64,000 nucleotides of DNA, taken from positions 806,001 to 870,000 of the forward strand of contig NZ_LN831034.1 in NCBI RefSeq assembly GCF_002055535.1, in the 5' to 3' direction. A program made the translations under genes and the position numbers. Source of the DNA: Streptococcus pyogenes (lineage in GTDB: Bacteria; Bacillota; Bacilli; Lactobacillales; Streptococcaceae). Under the pieces are notes generated by a model that saw nothing but the letters and a program-made list of their open reading frames with translations, did no database searches and was not told the DNA's origin. Positions 45,961-51,503 of the stretch are shown one piece after another (within the stretch, counting starts at the first letter, position 1; every line of letters begins with the position of its first letter).

Positions 45961-46599
45961 ATGAAGACATTAACACTATCAGGCAAACCTTATCCAATTC
46001 ATGAAGGCGGTAAAGTTGTAAAAACAGAGGTTCGCTTAATCGGTGACAATGGGCTATTTATCCCCATTGAATTAATCGGTGATCAGACAGCTAAGGGAGC
46101 AGATGACCTTATTAAAGAGGGACTAGATGCTTTTGTACGCGAGTATGTGACTAAATACGCCGTAGCAGAATCAGTGCAAAAAGTGGAAGAGTTGAGCCTC
46201 GCACAAAAAGAGATTGAGCAAAATGCGGAGCAAGCAAAGGTAACAGCAGAAGCCGCTGAAAAACAAGCTAAATCTCTGGAGCTTGTCATTGCAAAATCTC
46301 AAAAAATGGCTAATCTACAAGCAATCCATCTACTAACAAGCGGAAGCAAAGTTGAACCTGATATCTATAAAGGTCTTTTAGAGCTAATCGAGCCAGCCAA
46401 ACAAGGTGAGTATCAGGCTTATGACGTGTTTACGGTGGTCGACAGTACTAAAGAGGAAGACGGAGAGGCTGGTGAAGGTAACCTAGTCTTTGTGCATGTC
46501 AACGAGCCATTTACTTATGACAAACAGACGCTTAAAGAGCTAGAGGAAGAGGATAAAGTTACAGTCATTAAGTATGCGGACTTAGTTAAGCAGGATTAG
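45961..46599 (+). CDS. DUF1366 phage protein
   Basis: A 212-residue acidic protein with an N-terminal beta part (MKTLTLSGKPYPIHEGGKVV) and a central coiled coil (LAQKEIEQNAEQAKVTAEAA). It matches DUF1366 of streptococcal phage tail-lysis regions. Function unknown. Confidence 0.8.
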   Translation: MKTLTLSGKPYPIHEGGKVVKTEVRLIGDNGLFIPIELIGDQTAKGADDLIKEGLDAFVREYVTKYAVAESVQKVEELSLAQKEIEQNAEQAKVTAEAAEKQAKSLELVIAKSQKMANLQAIHLLTSGSKVEPDIYKGLLELIEPAKQGEYQAYDVFTVVDSTKEEDGEAGEGNLVFVHVNEPFTYDKQTLKELEEEDKVTVIKYADLVKQD

Positions 46600-46610
46600 C
46601 GAGGTAAGCT

Positions 46611-46883
46611 ATGGCAACAGAGTTGATTTTTGGCCTTGGTGGCTTTATTTTAGCTATCGTCACGACTTACAATATTTTTAATGCAAAATCTATCAAGCAT
46701 GCGACAGATATTACATTGTTGCAGTCTGAGGTTGAGCATTTAAAAATTGTCACTCGTCAAAATGCTAGGCGTCTTGAGGAGCATGATGAGCAAAACAAAA
46801 CGCTCATCACAATGACAGAGCAAATTAAAAACCTCAATCGTGAGGTAAGAGAACTTAAAGATATTATGAGAGGTGAAGCATGA
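46611..46883 (+). CDS. Membrane-anchored coiled-coil protein, 90 aa
   Basis: One N-terminal membrane helix (LIFGLGGFILAIVTTYNIF) is followed by a coiled coil (QSEVEHLKIVTRQNARRLEE). Position just before the holin suggests a lysis accessory role. It overlaps the holin gene by four bases. GCGAGG precedes the ATG. Confidence 0.75.
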   Translation: MATELIFGLGGFILAIVTTYNIFNAKSIKHATDITLLQSEVEHLKIVTRQNARRLEEHDEQNKTLITMTEQIKNLNREVRELKDIMRGEA

Positions 46884-47107
46884 TTAATTTAAAATTACGA
46901 CTACAAAACAAAGTAACCTTGATGGCTATTTTAGGAGCTATCTTTTTACTGGCACAGCAATTAGGTATTAAACTACCATCAAACATCGCGGATATTGCCA
47001 ACACAGCTGTAACGCTTTTGGTGTTGCTTGGTGTTGTCGCAGACCCAACCACAAAAGGGTTGTCTGATAGTGAACAAGCCTTGACTTACCACGAGCCAAA
47101 GAAATAG
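46880..47107 (+). CDS. Holin, 75 aa
   Basis: Two membrane helices (LMAILGAIFLLAQQLG and IANTAVTLLVLLGVVA) with a short charged tail match the small phi11-type phage holins. The holin opens the membrane at the time of lysis so the endolysin can reach the wall. Confidence 0.88.
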   Translation: MINLKLRLQNKVTLMAILGAIFLLAQQLGIKLPSNIADIANTAVTLLVLLGVVADPTTKGLSDSEQALTYHEPKK

Positions 47108-47119
47108 AAGAGGAGTAGC

Positions 47120-47242
47120 ATGAGAAAAGCAATCACACAACTAGCCGTCATCATAGCTATCATAGTGCTATATTTTCCACTGGCCGCGATTGCTTTGATT
47201 TTGGCTCCCTTTATAGGAGAGGATGATAGATGGCATTTTTAG
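47120..47242 (+). CDS. Second small hydrophobic lysis protein, 40 aa
   Basis: MRKAITQLAVIIAIIVLYFP and the following hydrophobic residues give one or two membrane helices, with an acidic end. GAGGAG precedes the ATG. It overlaps the endolysin start by 13 bases. It could modulate the holin (antiholin) or act as a second holin; the sequence does not decide. Confidence 0.7.
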   Translation: MRKAITQLAVIIAIIVLYFPLAAIALILAPFIGEDDRWHF

Positions 47243-48435
47243 ATAAAATAAAAAGCGCAGTTATCGCAGAGTGGCACACTCATAAGATTTTGCCATCCTT
47301 GACAGCAGCGCAAGCAATCCTTGAGAGCGGGTGTGGTAAACATGCACCACATAATGCTTTGTTTGGTATCAAGGCAGATAGATCTTGGACCGGTAAGTCG
47401 TTTAACACCAAAACCCAAGAGGAGTATCAACCAGGAGTTGTGACGGATATTGTCGACAGGTTTAGGGCCTATGACAGTTGGGAGGACTCTATCGCTGATC
47501 ATGGCCAGTTTTTAGTCGATAATCCACGCTATAAGGCAGTTATTGGAGAGGCTGACTACAAAAAAGCTTGTCATGCTATAAAAGATGCAGGTTATGCGAC
47601 TGCGAGTGGCTATGCGGATCTGTTGATCCAACTGATCGAGGAGAATAACTTGCAGGAATGGGATGCCGAAGCTATAAAAAATAAGGAGGAGCAGATGATT
47701 AGTTCTCAGTGTCGGGAAGTCATTGAATTTTTTATTAACTTAGCAAACGCCGGAGTTGGCGTGGATAAAGATAGTTTTGCGGGCTGGCAATGCGCAGATG
47801 TGCCTTGTTATGCAGCAAAGCACTGGTTTGGTGTTGACCTCTGGGGAAATGCCATAGACTTACTAGATAGCGCTGCTGCCGTAGGCTGGGAAGTACATCG
47901 CATGCCTACGGACGCAAATCCGCGCACTGGAGCATTTTTTGTTCAATCAGTGCCATACCATCAATTTGGACATACGGGAATTGTTATCGAGGATAGTGAC
48001 GGTTACACTATGCGCACTGTCGAGCAAAACATTGATGGCAATCCTGATGCTTTGTATGTCGGTGCACCAGCTCGTTTTAACAATCGCGATTTTACAGGCG
48101 TGATAGGGTGGTTTTACCCGCCATACCAAGGAGATGCAGTTACACAAACAGTCAGCACCGAGCCACAAACCTCTGACACCATCGTAGAGACAGCAAAAAC
48201 AGGCACCTTTACCCTTGATGTCGCAGAAATCAATATCAGACGCTGGCCAAGCCTTGCCAGCGAAGTAGTAGGTATCTACAAGCAAGGCGATACCGTTAGC
48301 TTTGATAGTGAGGGTTACGCCAATGGTTACTACTGGATTAGCTATGTTGGTGACTCGGGTAAGCGAAGCTACATGGCTATTGGGATAACTGACAAAGACG
48401 GTAACATTATCAGTCTTTGGGGTAAATTAGTGTAA
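47230..48435 (+). CDS. Endolysin: GH73 glucosaminidase, CHAP and SH3 domains
   Basis: The 401-residue lysin begins with a GH73-type N-acetylglucosaminidase domain (residues about 5-145; ILESGCGKHAPHNALFGIKA). A CHAP peptidase/amidase domain follows (about 155-300; FAGWQCADVPCYAAKHWFG contains the catalytic Cys, HTGIVIEDSDGY the His). The C-terminal SH3b wall-binding domain is at about 325-395 (INIRRWPSLASEVVGIYKQG). No secretion signal is present, so export depends on the holin. Confidence 0.93.
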   Translation: MAFLDKIKSAVIAEWHTHKILPSLTAAQAILESGCGKHAPHNALFGIKADRSWTGKSFNTKTQEEYQPGVVTDIVDRFRAYDSWEDSIADHGQFLVDNPRYKAVIGEADYKKACHAIKDAGYATASGYADLLIQLIEENNLQEWDAEAIKNKEEQMISSQCREVIEFFINLANAGVGVDKDSFAGWQCADVPCYAAKHWFGVDLWGNAIDLLDSAAAVGWEVHRMPTDANPRTGAFFVQSVPYHQFGHTGIVIEDSDGYTMRTVEQNIDGNPDALYVGAPARFNNRDFTGVIGWFYPPYQGDAVTQTVSTEPQTSDTIVETAKTGTFTLDVAEINIRRWPSLASEVVGIYKQGDTVSFDSEGYANGYYWISYVGDSGKRSYMAIGITDKDGNIISLWGKLV

Positions 48436-48487
48436 CCGACATATATGCCGGTAGCAAAAAAGGAGGTAAAGCTCCAAGATAAGACAA

Positions 48488-48518
48488 AACCGCTCAGATT
48501 AATTTCTGGGCGGTTTTT
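48488..48518 (+). terminator. Late operon terminator
   Basis: AACCGCTCAGA pairs with TCTGGGCGGTT and is followed by a T-run. It closes the rightward late transcript; everything from here to 50006 is leftward. Confidence 0.88.
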
Positions 48519-48550
48519 TGTGTGTCTAAAAAAGCAGCAATATTAGCCGC

Positions 48551-48907
48551 TCAAATATTAATCGACTCTATTAATTTTAGGCGCTGTGCGTAATCTAAAT
48601 CTCTAACCATCTTGGCTAAATCCAGACAGCCGTCAATCTCTGTGTCGGCAATAGCATCGTGCAAATATCTGATTTTATTGCGATCCATAAAAGCACCGAG
48701 AACAGCCTCGCCTAAAATCATTTGCTGCTGTGGTGTCAACTCTGGGATCTCTGTTAGCCCCATCAGAGCATCGTAACGCTCTGCAATATCCATGACGCGA
48801 CCGCTAAAAGTACGATTGCGCAAAGCGTTGCTGCACTCATCATAAATCTTTTCTAATGCGCCGTTGATATAAATTGATTTTTTCCGTTGTGCGGTTGTTT
48901 TTGTCAT
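48551..48907 (-). CDS. Accessory protein, 118 aa, minus strand
   Basis: AAGGAGG precedes the ATG at 48907. The N-terminus is basic (TKTTAQRKKSIYINGALEKI) and could be a ribbon-helix-helix-like DNA-binding arm; the rest is helical (LTPQQQMILGEAVLGAFMDR). I recall similar genes right of the lysin in other S. pyogenes prophages but know no function. It lies downstream of the 79-residue gene, probably in one transcript with partial termination between. Confidence 0.7.
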   Translation of the reverse strand: MTKTTAQRKKSIYINGALEKIYDECSNALRNRTFSGRVMDIAERYDALMGLTEIPELTPQQQMILGEAVLGAFMDRNKIRYLHDAIADTEIDGCLDLAKMVRDLDYAQRLKLIESINI

Positions 48908-48938
48908 GTTAAATCCTCCTTGGACGGCAATTTACCAA

Positions 48939-48962
48939 TAAAGGGGGCAGTTGCCCTCTTTA
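48939..48962 (-). terminator. Hairpin between the two leftward accessory genes
   Basis: TAAAGGGGGCA / TGCCCTCTTTA form a long stem with a tiny loop. It lies just after the 79-residue gene and may partially terminate or stabilise its mRNA. Confidence 0.5.
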
Positions 48963-48964
48963 TA

Positions 48965-49204
48965 CTAAAATTCAAATCCGTTTTCTTTAGCGATTGTTAT
49001 ATAATCTGCTAGTTCGTTGGTTTCTGCGTTAATCTCGTTATCGTTTAAAAATTCGATTGCTTGAGCAAGCTCGTTCCACCAGTCAAACATTGCTTTTTCT
49101 TCTGTGTACCAAATGCCTTCTTCTGATTCAGTAAAGTCAAAGCCAAACTCTTCAAAAACTGTGATGTTGTCAATGTTTTCGATGTCTGTTACAAAGTATT
49201 TCAT
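48965..49204 (-). CDS. Very acidic accessory protein, 79 aa
   Basis: The product (MKYFVTDIENIDNITVFEEF; EEGIWYTEEKAMFDWWNELA) is strongly acidic, with only a few Lys and no Arg. It is the kind of small acidic protein that may mimic DNA or bind a basic partner. It has a strong promoter of its own and a structured 5' leader. The gene is in the lysogenic-conversion position. Function unknown; an anti-nuclease or anti-CRISPR role is a hypothesis only. Confidence 0.7.
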   Translation of the reverse strand: MKYFVTDIENIDNITVFEEFGFDFTESEEGIWYTEEKAMFDWWNELAQAIEFLNDNEINAETNELADYITIAKENGFEF

Positions 49205-49209
49205 ATTGT

Positions 49210-49304
49210 CCTCCTCGACCTCTTTCAGGTCTTGCGATTTATTTTTTTGTAAGCCTTTGTCTTACTTACATATTTATTATAACATTAGGTAGCACCTTAG
49301 TCAA
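49210..49304 (-). promoter_or_regulatory. Promoter and structured leader of the 79-aa gene
   Basis: On the minus strand TTGACT (49304-49299), a 17-base spacer and TGT-TATAAT (ending 49276) form a strong promoter. The leader of about 65 nt contains GTAAG/CTTAC and GACCT-GAAAG-AGGTC stems, the second directly before the GAGGAGG ribosome binding site. Confidence 0.7.
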
Positions 49305-49321
49305 TACCTTTTTTAAAATTA

Positions 49322-49365
49322 TTTTTTAGTCCATTAAACCAGACTAAAACAAAAAGTCCTTTTTA
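49322..49365. repeat. 44-bp direct repeat, left copy
   Basis: This sequence recurs at 50485-50529 with one extra A. It contains TTTTAGTC / GACTAAAA and a following AGTCCT / AGGACT stem with T-runs on both strands, so it also works as a terminator for both directions. Confidence 0.8.
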
Positions 49366-49462
49366 TAGGACTGTTTTTGTTGCCAGAATCAATATGTTTT
49401 ATAAAAAAAGACTCGTCATTAATAGTGTAAAATGTAAAAGTTTTGAGAGTTATAGTAGTCAT
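49334..49462 (-). CDS. Possible small protein, 42 aa, minus strand
   Basis: The frame MTTITLKTFTFYTINDESFF runs to 49334 into the direct repeat. AAGGGG lies nine bases before the ATG, just behind the stop of the upstream gene. The last third is encoded by the repeat, which weakens the case. Confidence 0.3.
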   Translation of the reverse strand: MTTITLKTFTFYTINDESFFIKHIDSGNKNSPIKRTFCFSLV

Positions 49463-49467
49463 AAGTA

Positions 49468-49719
49468 TTACCCCTTAAAATACCCACAACGTTTTTCAGC
49501 AGTCGCTTGAGTGATTTTTCTATCACCCCAGTAAAAAACTTTTTCAATCGATCCATGTCGAGGATATACTGCACAATTAATATTTGCTGTTTTGTTAACT
49601 ACAAATTTTGTGTTTGGCTCGATACCGCTAGCTCTAACTTTATTGTAGTTAGTTGATGAACTGTTACGATATTTAAAGGGTTTATTGTAAATTTCAAAAA
49701 TTTTATTTCCATATTCCAT
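49468..49719 (-). CDS. Hypothetical accessory protein, 83 aa, minus strand
   Basis: The ATG at 49719 follows AAGGAG. The product is basic with Tyr/Asn-rich N-terminus (MEYGNKIFEIYNKPFKYRNS) and a C-terminal part with two Cys. No signal peptide or family was recognised. It sits immediately downstream of the toxin-like genes and may be part of the same unit. Confidence 0.6.
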   Translation of the reverse strand: MEYGNKIFEIYNKPFKYRNSSSTNYNKVRASGIEPNTKFVVNKTANINCAVYPRHGSIEKVFYWGDRKITQATAEKRCGYFKG

Positions 49720-49720
49720 T

Positions 49721-49786
49721 TTATTTCTCCTTATTACATAGATAAACATTGATAATGATGATTAATATTGCGATAGTCATTACCAT
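49721..49786 (-). CDS. Possible hydrophobic peptide, 21 aa
   Basis: MVMTIAILIIIINVYLCNKE is a single membrane helix with charged end. AAGAGG lies about seven bases before the ATG. It ends one base before the start of the 83-residue gene and contains that gene's ribosome binding site. Such peptides can be toxins or leader peptides; the call is tentative. Confidence 0.35.
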   Translation of the reverse strand: MVMTIAILIIIINVYLCNKEK

Positions 49787-49805
49787 TGCATGACCTCTTT
49801 TCTTT

Positions 49806-49896
49806 TGTTATAATAAGGACAGGGTAGGGGAGTTACTGCTCCCCTCTGTCCATTAGCGATTACTTATGCTTGCGAGGCTTGGGTTTTCGCTTTTTT
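49806..49896 (+). ncRNA. Candidate antisense RNA to the toxin-like gene
   Basis: TGT-TATAAT at 49806-49814 would start an RNA near 49821. It begins in the long hairpin at 49817-49851, crosses the 3' end of the leftward gene at 49860-50006 and ends at a stem GCGAGG / TTTCGC with six T (49872-49896). The complementarity with the mRNA covers about 75 nt. No ORF was seen in it. Confidence 0.55.
49817..49851 (-). terminator. Long hairpin after the toxin-like gene
   Basis: GGACAG / CTGTCC and AGGGGAG / CTCCCCT form a 13-bp stem with a small bulge. Leftward RNA continues TTATTATAAC, a weak T-rich tail. It is shared by both strands. Confidence 0.65.
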
Positions 49897-50006
49897 GTTT
49901 GCTTGCTAACGCTTAGAGCTGTGATAAAACTGGCTACTGCGGTTATGTAAGCTGGTGTGCTATCAATTACTTTTTCAAGTAACCTTAGATAGTCTTCTTT
50001 GTTCAT
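49860..50006 (-). CDS. Small toxin-like membrane peptide, 48 aa
   Basis: MNKEDYLRLLEKVIDSTPAY is followed by a hydrophobic helix (ITAVASFITALSV, about residues 21-33) and a strongly basic tail (KKRKPKPRKHK). A short membrane helix plus basic tail, an antisense RNA over its 3' end and a stable 3' hairpin are hallmarks of type I toxins such as TxpA. AAGGTGAG precedes the ATG. The promoter carries an operator, so the divergent XRE gene likely adds control. Toxicity is inferred, not shown. Confidence 0.6.
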   Translation of the reverse strand: MNKEDYLRLLEKVIDSTPAYITAVASFITALSVSKQTKKRKPKPRKHK

Positions 50007-50039
50007 TGGTCTCACCTTCTTTCCTTACCTTATGATATT

Positions 50040-50068
50040 ATTATACAAGATTATCTTGTATTTGTAAA
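50040..50068 (-). promoter_or_regulatory. Promoter of the toxin-like gene with palindromic operator
   Basis: Leftward TTTACA (50068-50063), a 17-base spacer and TATAAT (50045-50040). ACAAGAT-T-ATCTTGT (50045-50059) is a perfect palindrome inside the spacer. A half site AATCTTGT recurs near 50101-50110, before the XRE gene. Confidence 0.75.
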
Positions 50069-50159
50069 GTGTTTTTAAAAGATTTTTTTGTTTTTTAAAA
50101 AATAATCTTGTTTTTAAGTTATTTTTGTTGTAATATAAACTCAACAGGAGATTAAAAAA

Positions 50160-50369
50160 ATGGAATTATATGAATTTGTCGGGGAACAAATAAGACATCA
50201 AAGGAAACTTGCTAAACTAAATCAAAGTCAACTTGCGGAGTTATTAGATACCAATCAGCAAACAATCGGCATGATGGAAAACGGGAAGCGTAGAGCTACA
50301 CTCCAAGATTTAGTTAAGCTACGGAAAATATTTAATGTATCAGTAGATGATTTTTTACCAAAGGACTGA
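50160..50369 (+). CDS. XRE-family regulator, 69 aa
   Basis: A minimal Cro/C1 helix-turn-helix (LAKLNQSQLAELLDTNQQTI; MMENGKRRATLQDLVKLRKI) ending in FNVSVDDFLPKD. It is divergent from the toxin-like gene and most likely binds the ATCTTGT palindrome between them. AACAGGAG precedes the ATG. A terminator follows at 50460. Confidence 0.88.
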   Translation: MELYEFVGEQIRHQRKLAKLNQSQLAELLDTNQQTIGMMENGKRRATLQDLVKLRKIFNVSVDDFLPKD

Positions 50370-50459
50370 CAATATCTAATTTTAAATTTACAATATAATT
50401 AATGACATAGTAGCTTAGCTATGAGGGTTGAGAAATATGGTAGTAATCCATAAATTAAA

Positions 50460-50490
50460 CAGACTGCAGTTTTTGCCAGTCTGTTTTTTT
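50460..50490 (+). terminator. Terminator after the XRE regulator
   Basis: CAGACTG / CAGTCTG with a T7 tract. The tract runs directly into the right copy of the direct repeat. Confidence 0.85.
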
Positions 50491-50529
50491 AGTCCATTAA
50501 ACCAGACTAAAACAAAAAAGTCCTTTTTA
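50485..50529. repeat. Direct repeat, right copy (45 bp)
   Basis: Same as 49322-49365 with one extra A in the A-run. The two copies enclose the 83-, 21- and 48-residue genes, the antisense RNA and the XRE regulator. Confidence 0.8.
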
Positions 50530-50567
50530 AGGGACTTTTTACGAATAATAAGATAAGGAGGATTTAC

Positions 50568-50750
50568 ATGCTAACATACGACGAGTTTAAGCAAGCGATT
50601 GACAATGGATATATCACAGCAGACACAGTAGCGATCGTGCGTAAAAACGGATTGATATTTGATTATGTGTTGCCGCACGAGTCTGTGAGATCGTGTGAGA
50701 TTGTGATCGAGGAGAGGGTGGCGGAGGTGATGGTGGAATTAGACAAATAA
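50568..50750 (+). CDS. prx: Paratox (Prx), inhibitor of competence regulator ComR
   Basis: MLTYDEFKQAIDNGYITADT and the following VAIVRKNGLIFDYVLP are characteristic of Prx, the 60-residue protein conserved at the right end of S. pyogenes prophages. Prx binds ComR with its XIP peptide and blocks natural competence, which may protect the prophage from loss by transformation. AAGGAGG precedes the ATG. It is usually paired with a superantigen or DNase gene; none is present here. Confidence 0.95.
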   Translation: MLTYDEFKQAIDNGYITADTVAIVRKNGLIFDYVLPHESVRSCEIVIEERVAEVMVELDK

Positions 50751-50773
50751 AAAAAGACCTTGTCCAAAAGGTC
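50747..50773 (-). terminator. Leftward terminator at the prophage right end
   Basis: GACCTT-GTCCAA-AAGGTC followed on the minus strand by a T-run. It would stop transcription entering the prophage from the right. The motif GGACAAGGTC in it matches the 16-bp repeats at 13777 and 18214. Confidence 0.65.
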
Positions 50774-50824
50774 GTGGTATAGTCGGGGACAGGTAGTCCA
50801 ATCTATTGATATAAAGCCTTTTTA

Positions 50825-50860
50825 GTTTACGAGCTATGCTGTTTTGAATGGTCTCCATTC
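50825..50860 (+). CRISPR. attR and degenerate terminal CRISPR repeat
   Basis: From 50831 the sequence is GAGCTATGCTGTTTTGAATG followed by GTCTCCATTC: the repeat with a diverged last part, as expected for the leader-distal terminal repeat in this species. The first six bases (GTTTAC) come from the phage attP; the core is 50831-50838. Chromosomal sequence follows with no spacer. Confidence 0.92.
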
Positions 50861-50938
50861 AACATTGCCGATGATAACTTGAGAAAGAGGGTTAATACCA
50901 GCAGTCGGATACCTTCCTATTCTTTCTGTTAAAGCGTT

Positions 50939-50961
50939 TTCATGTTATAATAGGCAAAAGA
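50939..50961 (+). promoter_or_regulatory. Promoter with cre site before the decayed ndk
   Basis: TTAAAGCGTTTTCA (50939-50952) fits the CcpA binding consensus at 13 of 14 positions and is followed by TGT-TATAAT ending at 50961. Confidence 0.65.
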
Positions 50962-50972
50962 AGAGTAGTGTG

Positions 50973-51380
50973 ATGGAACAAACATTTTTTATGATTAAGC
51001 CATATGGGGTTAAGCAAGGGGAGGTAGTTGGAGAGGTTTTACGGTGGATTGAACGCCTAAGATTTACGTTTAAGCGATTCGAGCTAAGACAAGCTAGTTC
51101 GAAATACTTGGCTAAGCACGACGAGGCCTTGGTGATAAACCTTTTGATCCTAAACTTAAAGCTTACATGACAAGTGGTCCTGTTTTAATTGGGATAATTC
51201 TTGGGGACTAAGGTGGTTTTGTCTTTTTGAACCATGATGAGAGTAACCAATCCTAAGGATGCTCTTTGCGGAACCATTCGTGAGAATTTTGCTCAGGCTC
51301 CTGGTGATGATGGAGGTATTTTTAACATGGTGCATGGGTCTCATTCAAGAGACTCTGCTAGGCGTGAGATCGCTCTTTGA
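50973..51380 (+). pseudogene. ndk: Nucleoside diphosphate kinase, decayed
   Basis: The first 50 codons read MEQTFFMIKPYGVKQGEVVG, a normal NDK start. The frame then breaks; homology continues in other frames as FDPKLKAYMTSGPVLIGI and [20 protein letters not shown], with [11 protein letters not shown] at the end. The active-site His motif survives in NMVHGS. At least two frame changes and a stop make it non-functional. Confidence 0.85.
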
Positions 51381-51439
51381 TCTCATCAAAGTAATCTTGG
51401 TAGCTCCGCTATTCTCTTGCAAGATAATCCGTAAGAAAA

Positions 51440-51471
51440 GATAGGCAAAGGCCTACCTTTTTTGTTATAAT
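51440..51471 (+). terminator. Terminator followed by lepA promoter
   Basis: TAGGC-AAAG-GCCTA and T6 (to 51463) end the ndk region. TGT-TATAAT follows at 51463-51471 and should drive lepA. Confidence 0.7.
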
Positions 51472-51503
51472 AGAAGGAAAGACTAAATGTATAGGAAAAT
51501 AGA

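Larger units (their letters stand above)
12461..50838. mobile_element. Complete prophage integrated in the CRISPR repeat
   Basis: The 8-bp core GAGCTATG occurs at 12461-12468 (attL) and 50831-50838 (attR). Joining the outer halves rebuilds one uninterrupted 36-base CRISPR repeat with a degenerate 3' end. Between them lies a full temperate siphovirus in standard order: integrase, repressor, replication, packaging, head, tail, lysis and accessory genes. No structural gene looks broken. It is about 38.4 kb with one core copy. Confidence 0.95.

Noticed and set aside
48445..48546. 33-codon frame MPVAKKEVKLQDKTKPLRLI after the endolysin
   Set aside because: It has no ribosome binding site and its second half is the late terminator hairpin, so coding is unlikely.
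50861..50938. Possible CRISPR spacer after the terminal repeat
   Set aside because: No further repeat follows; the sequence is the usual chromosomal flank of the array.
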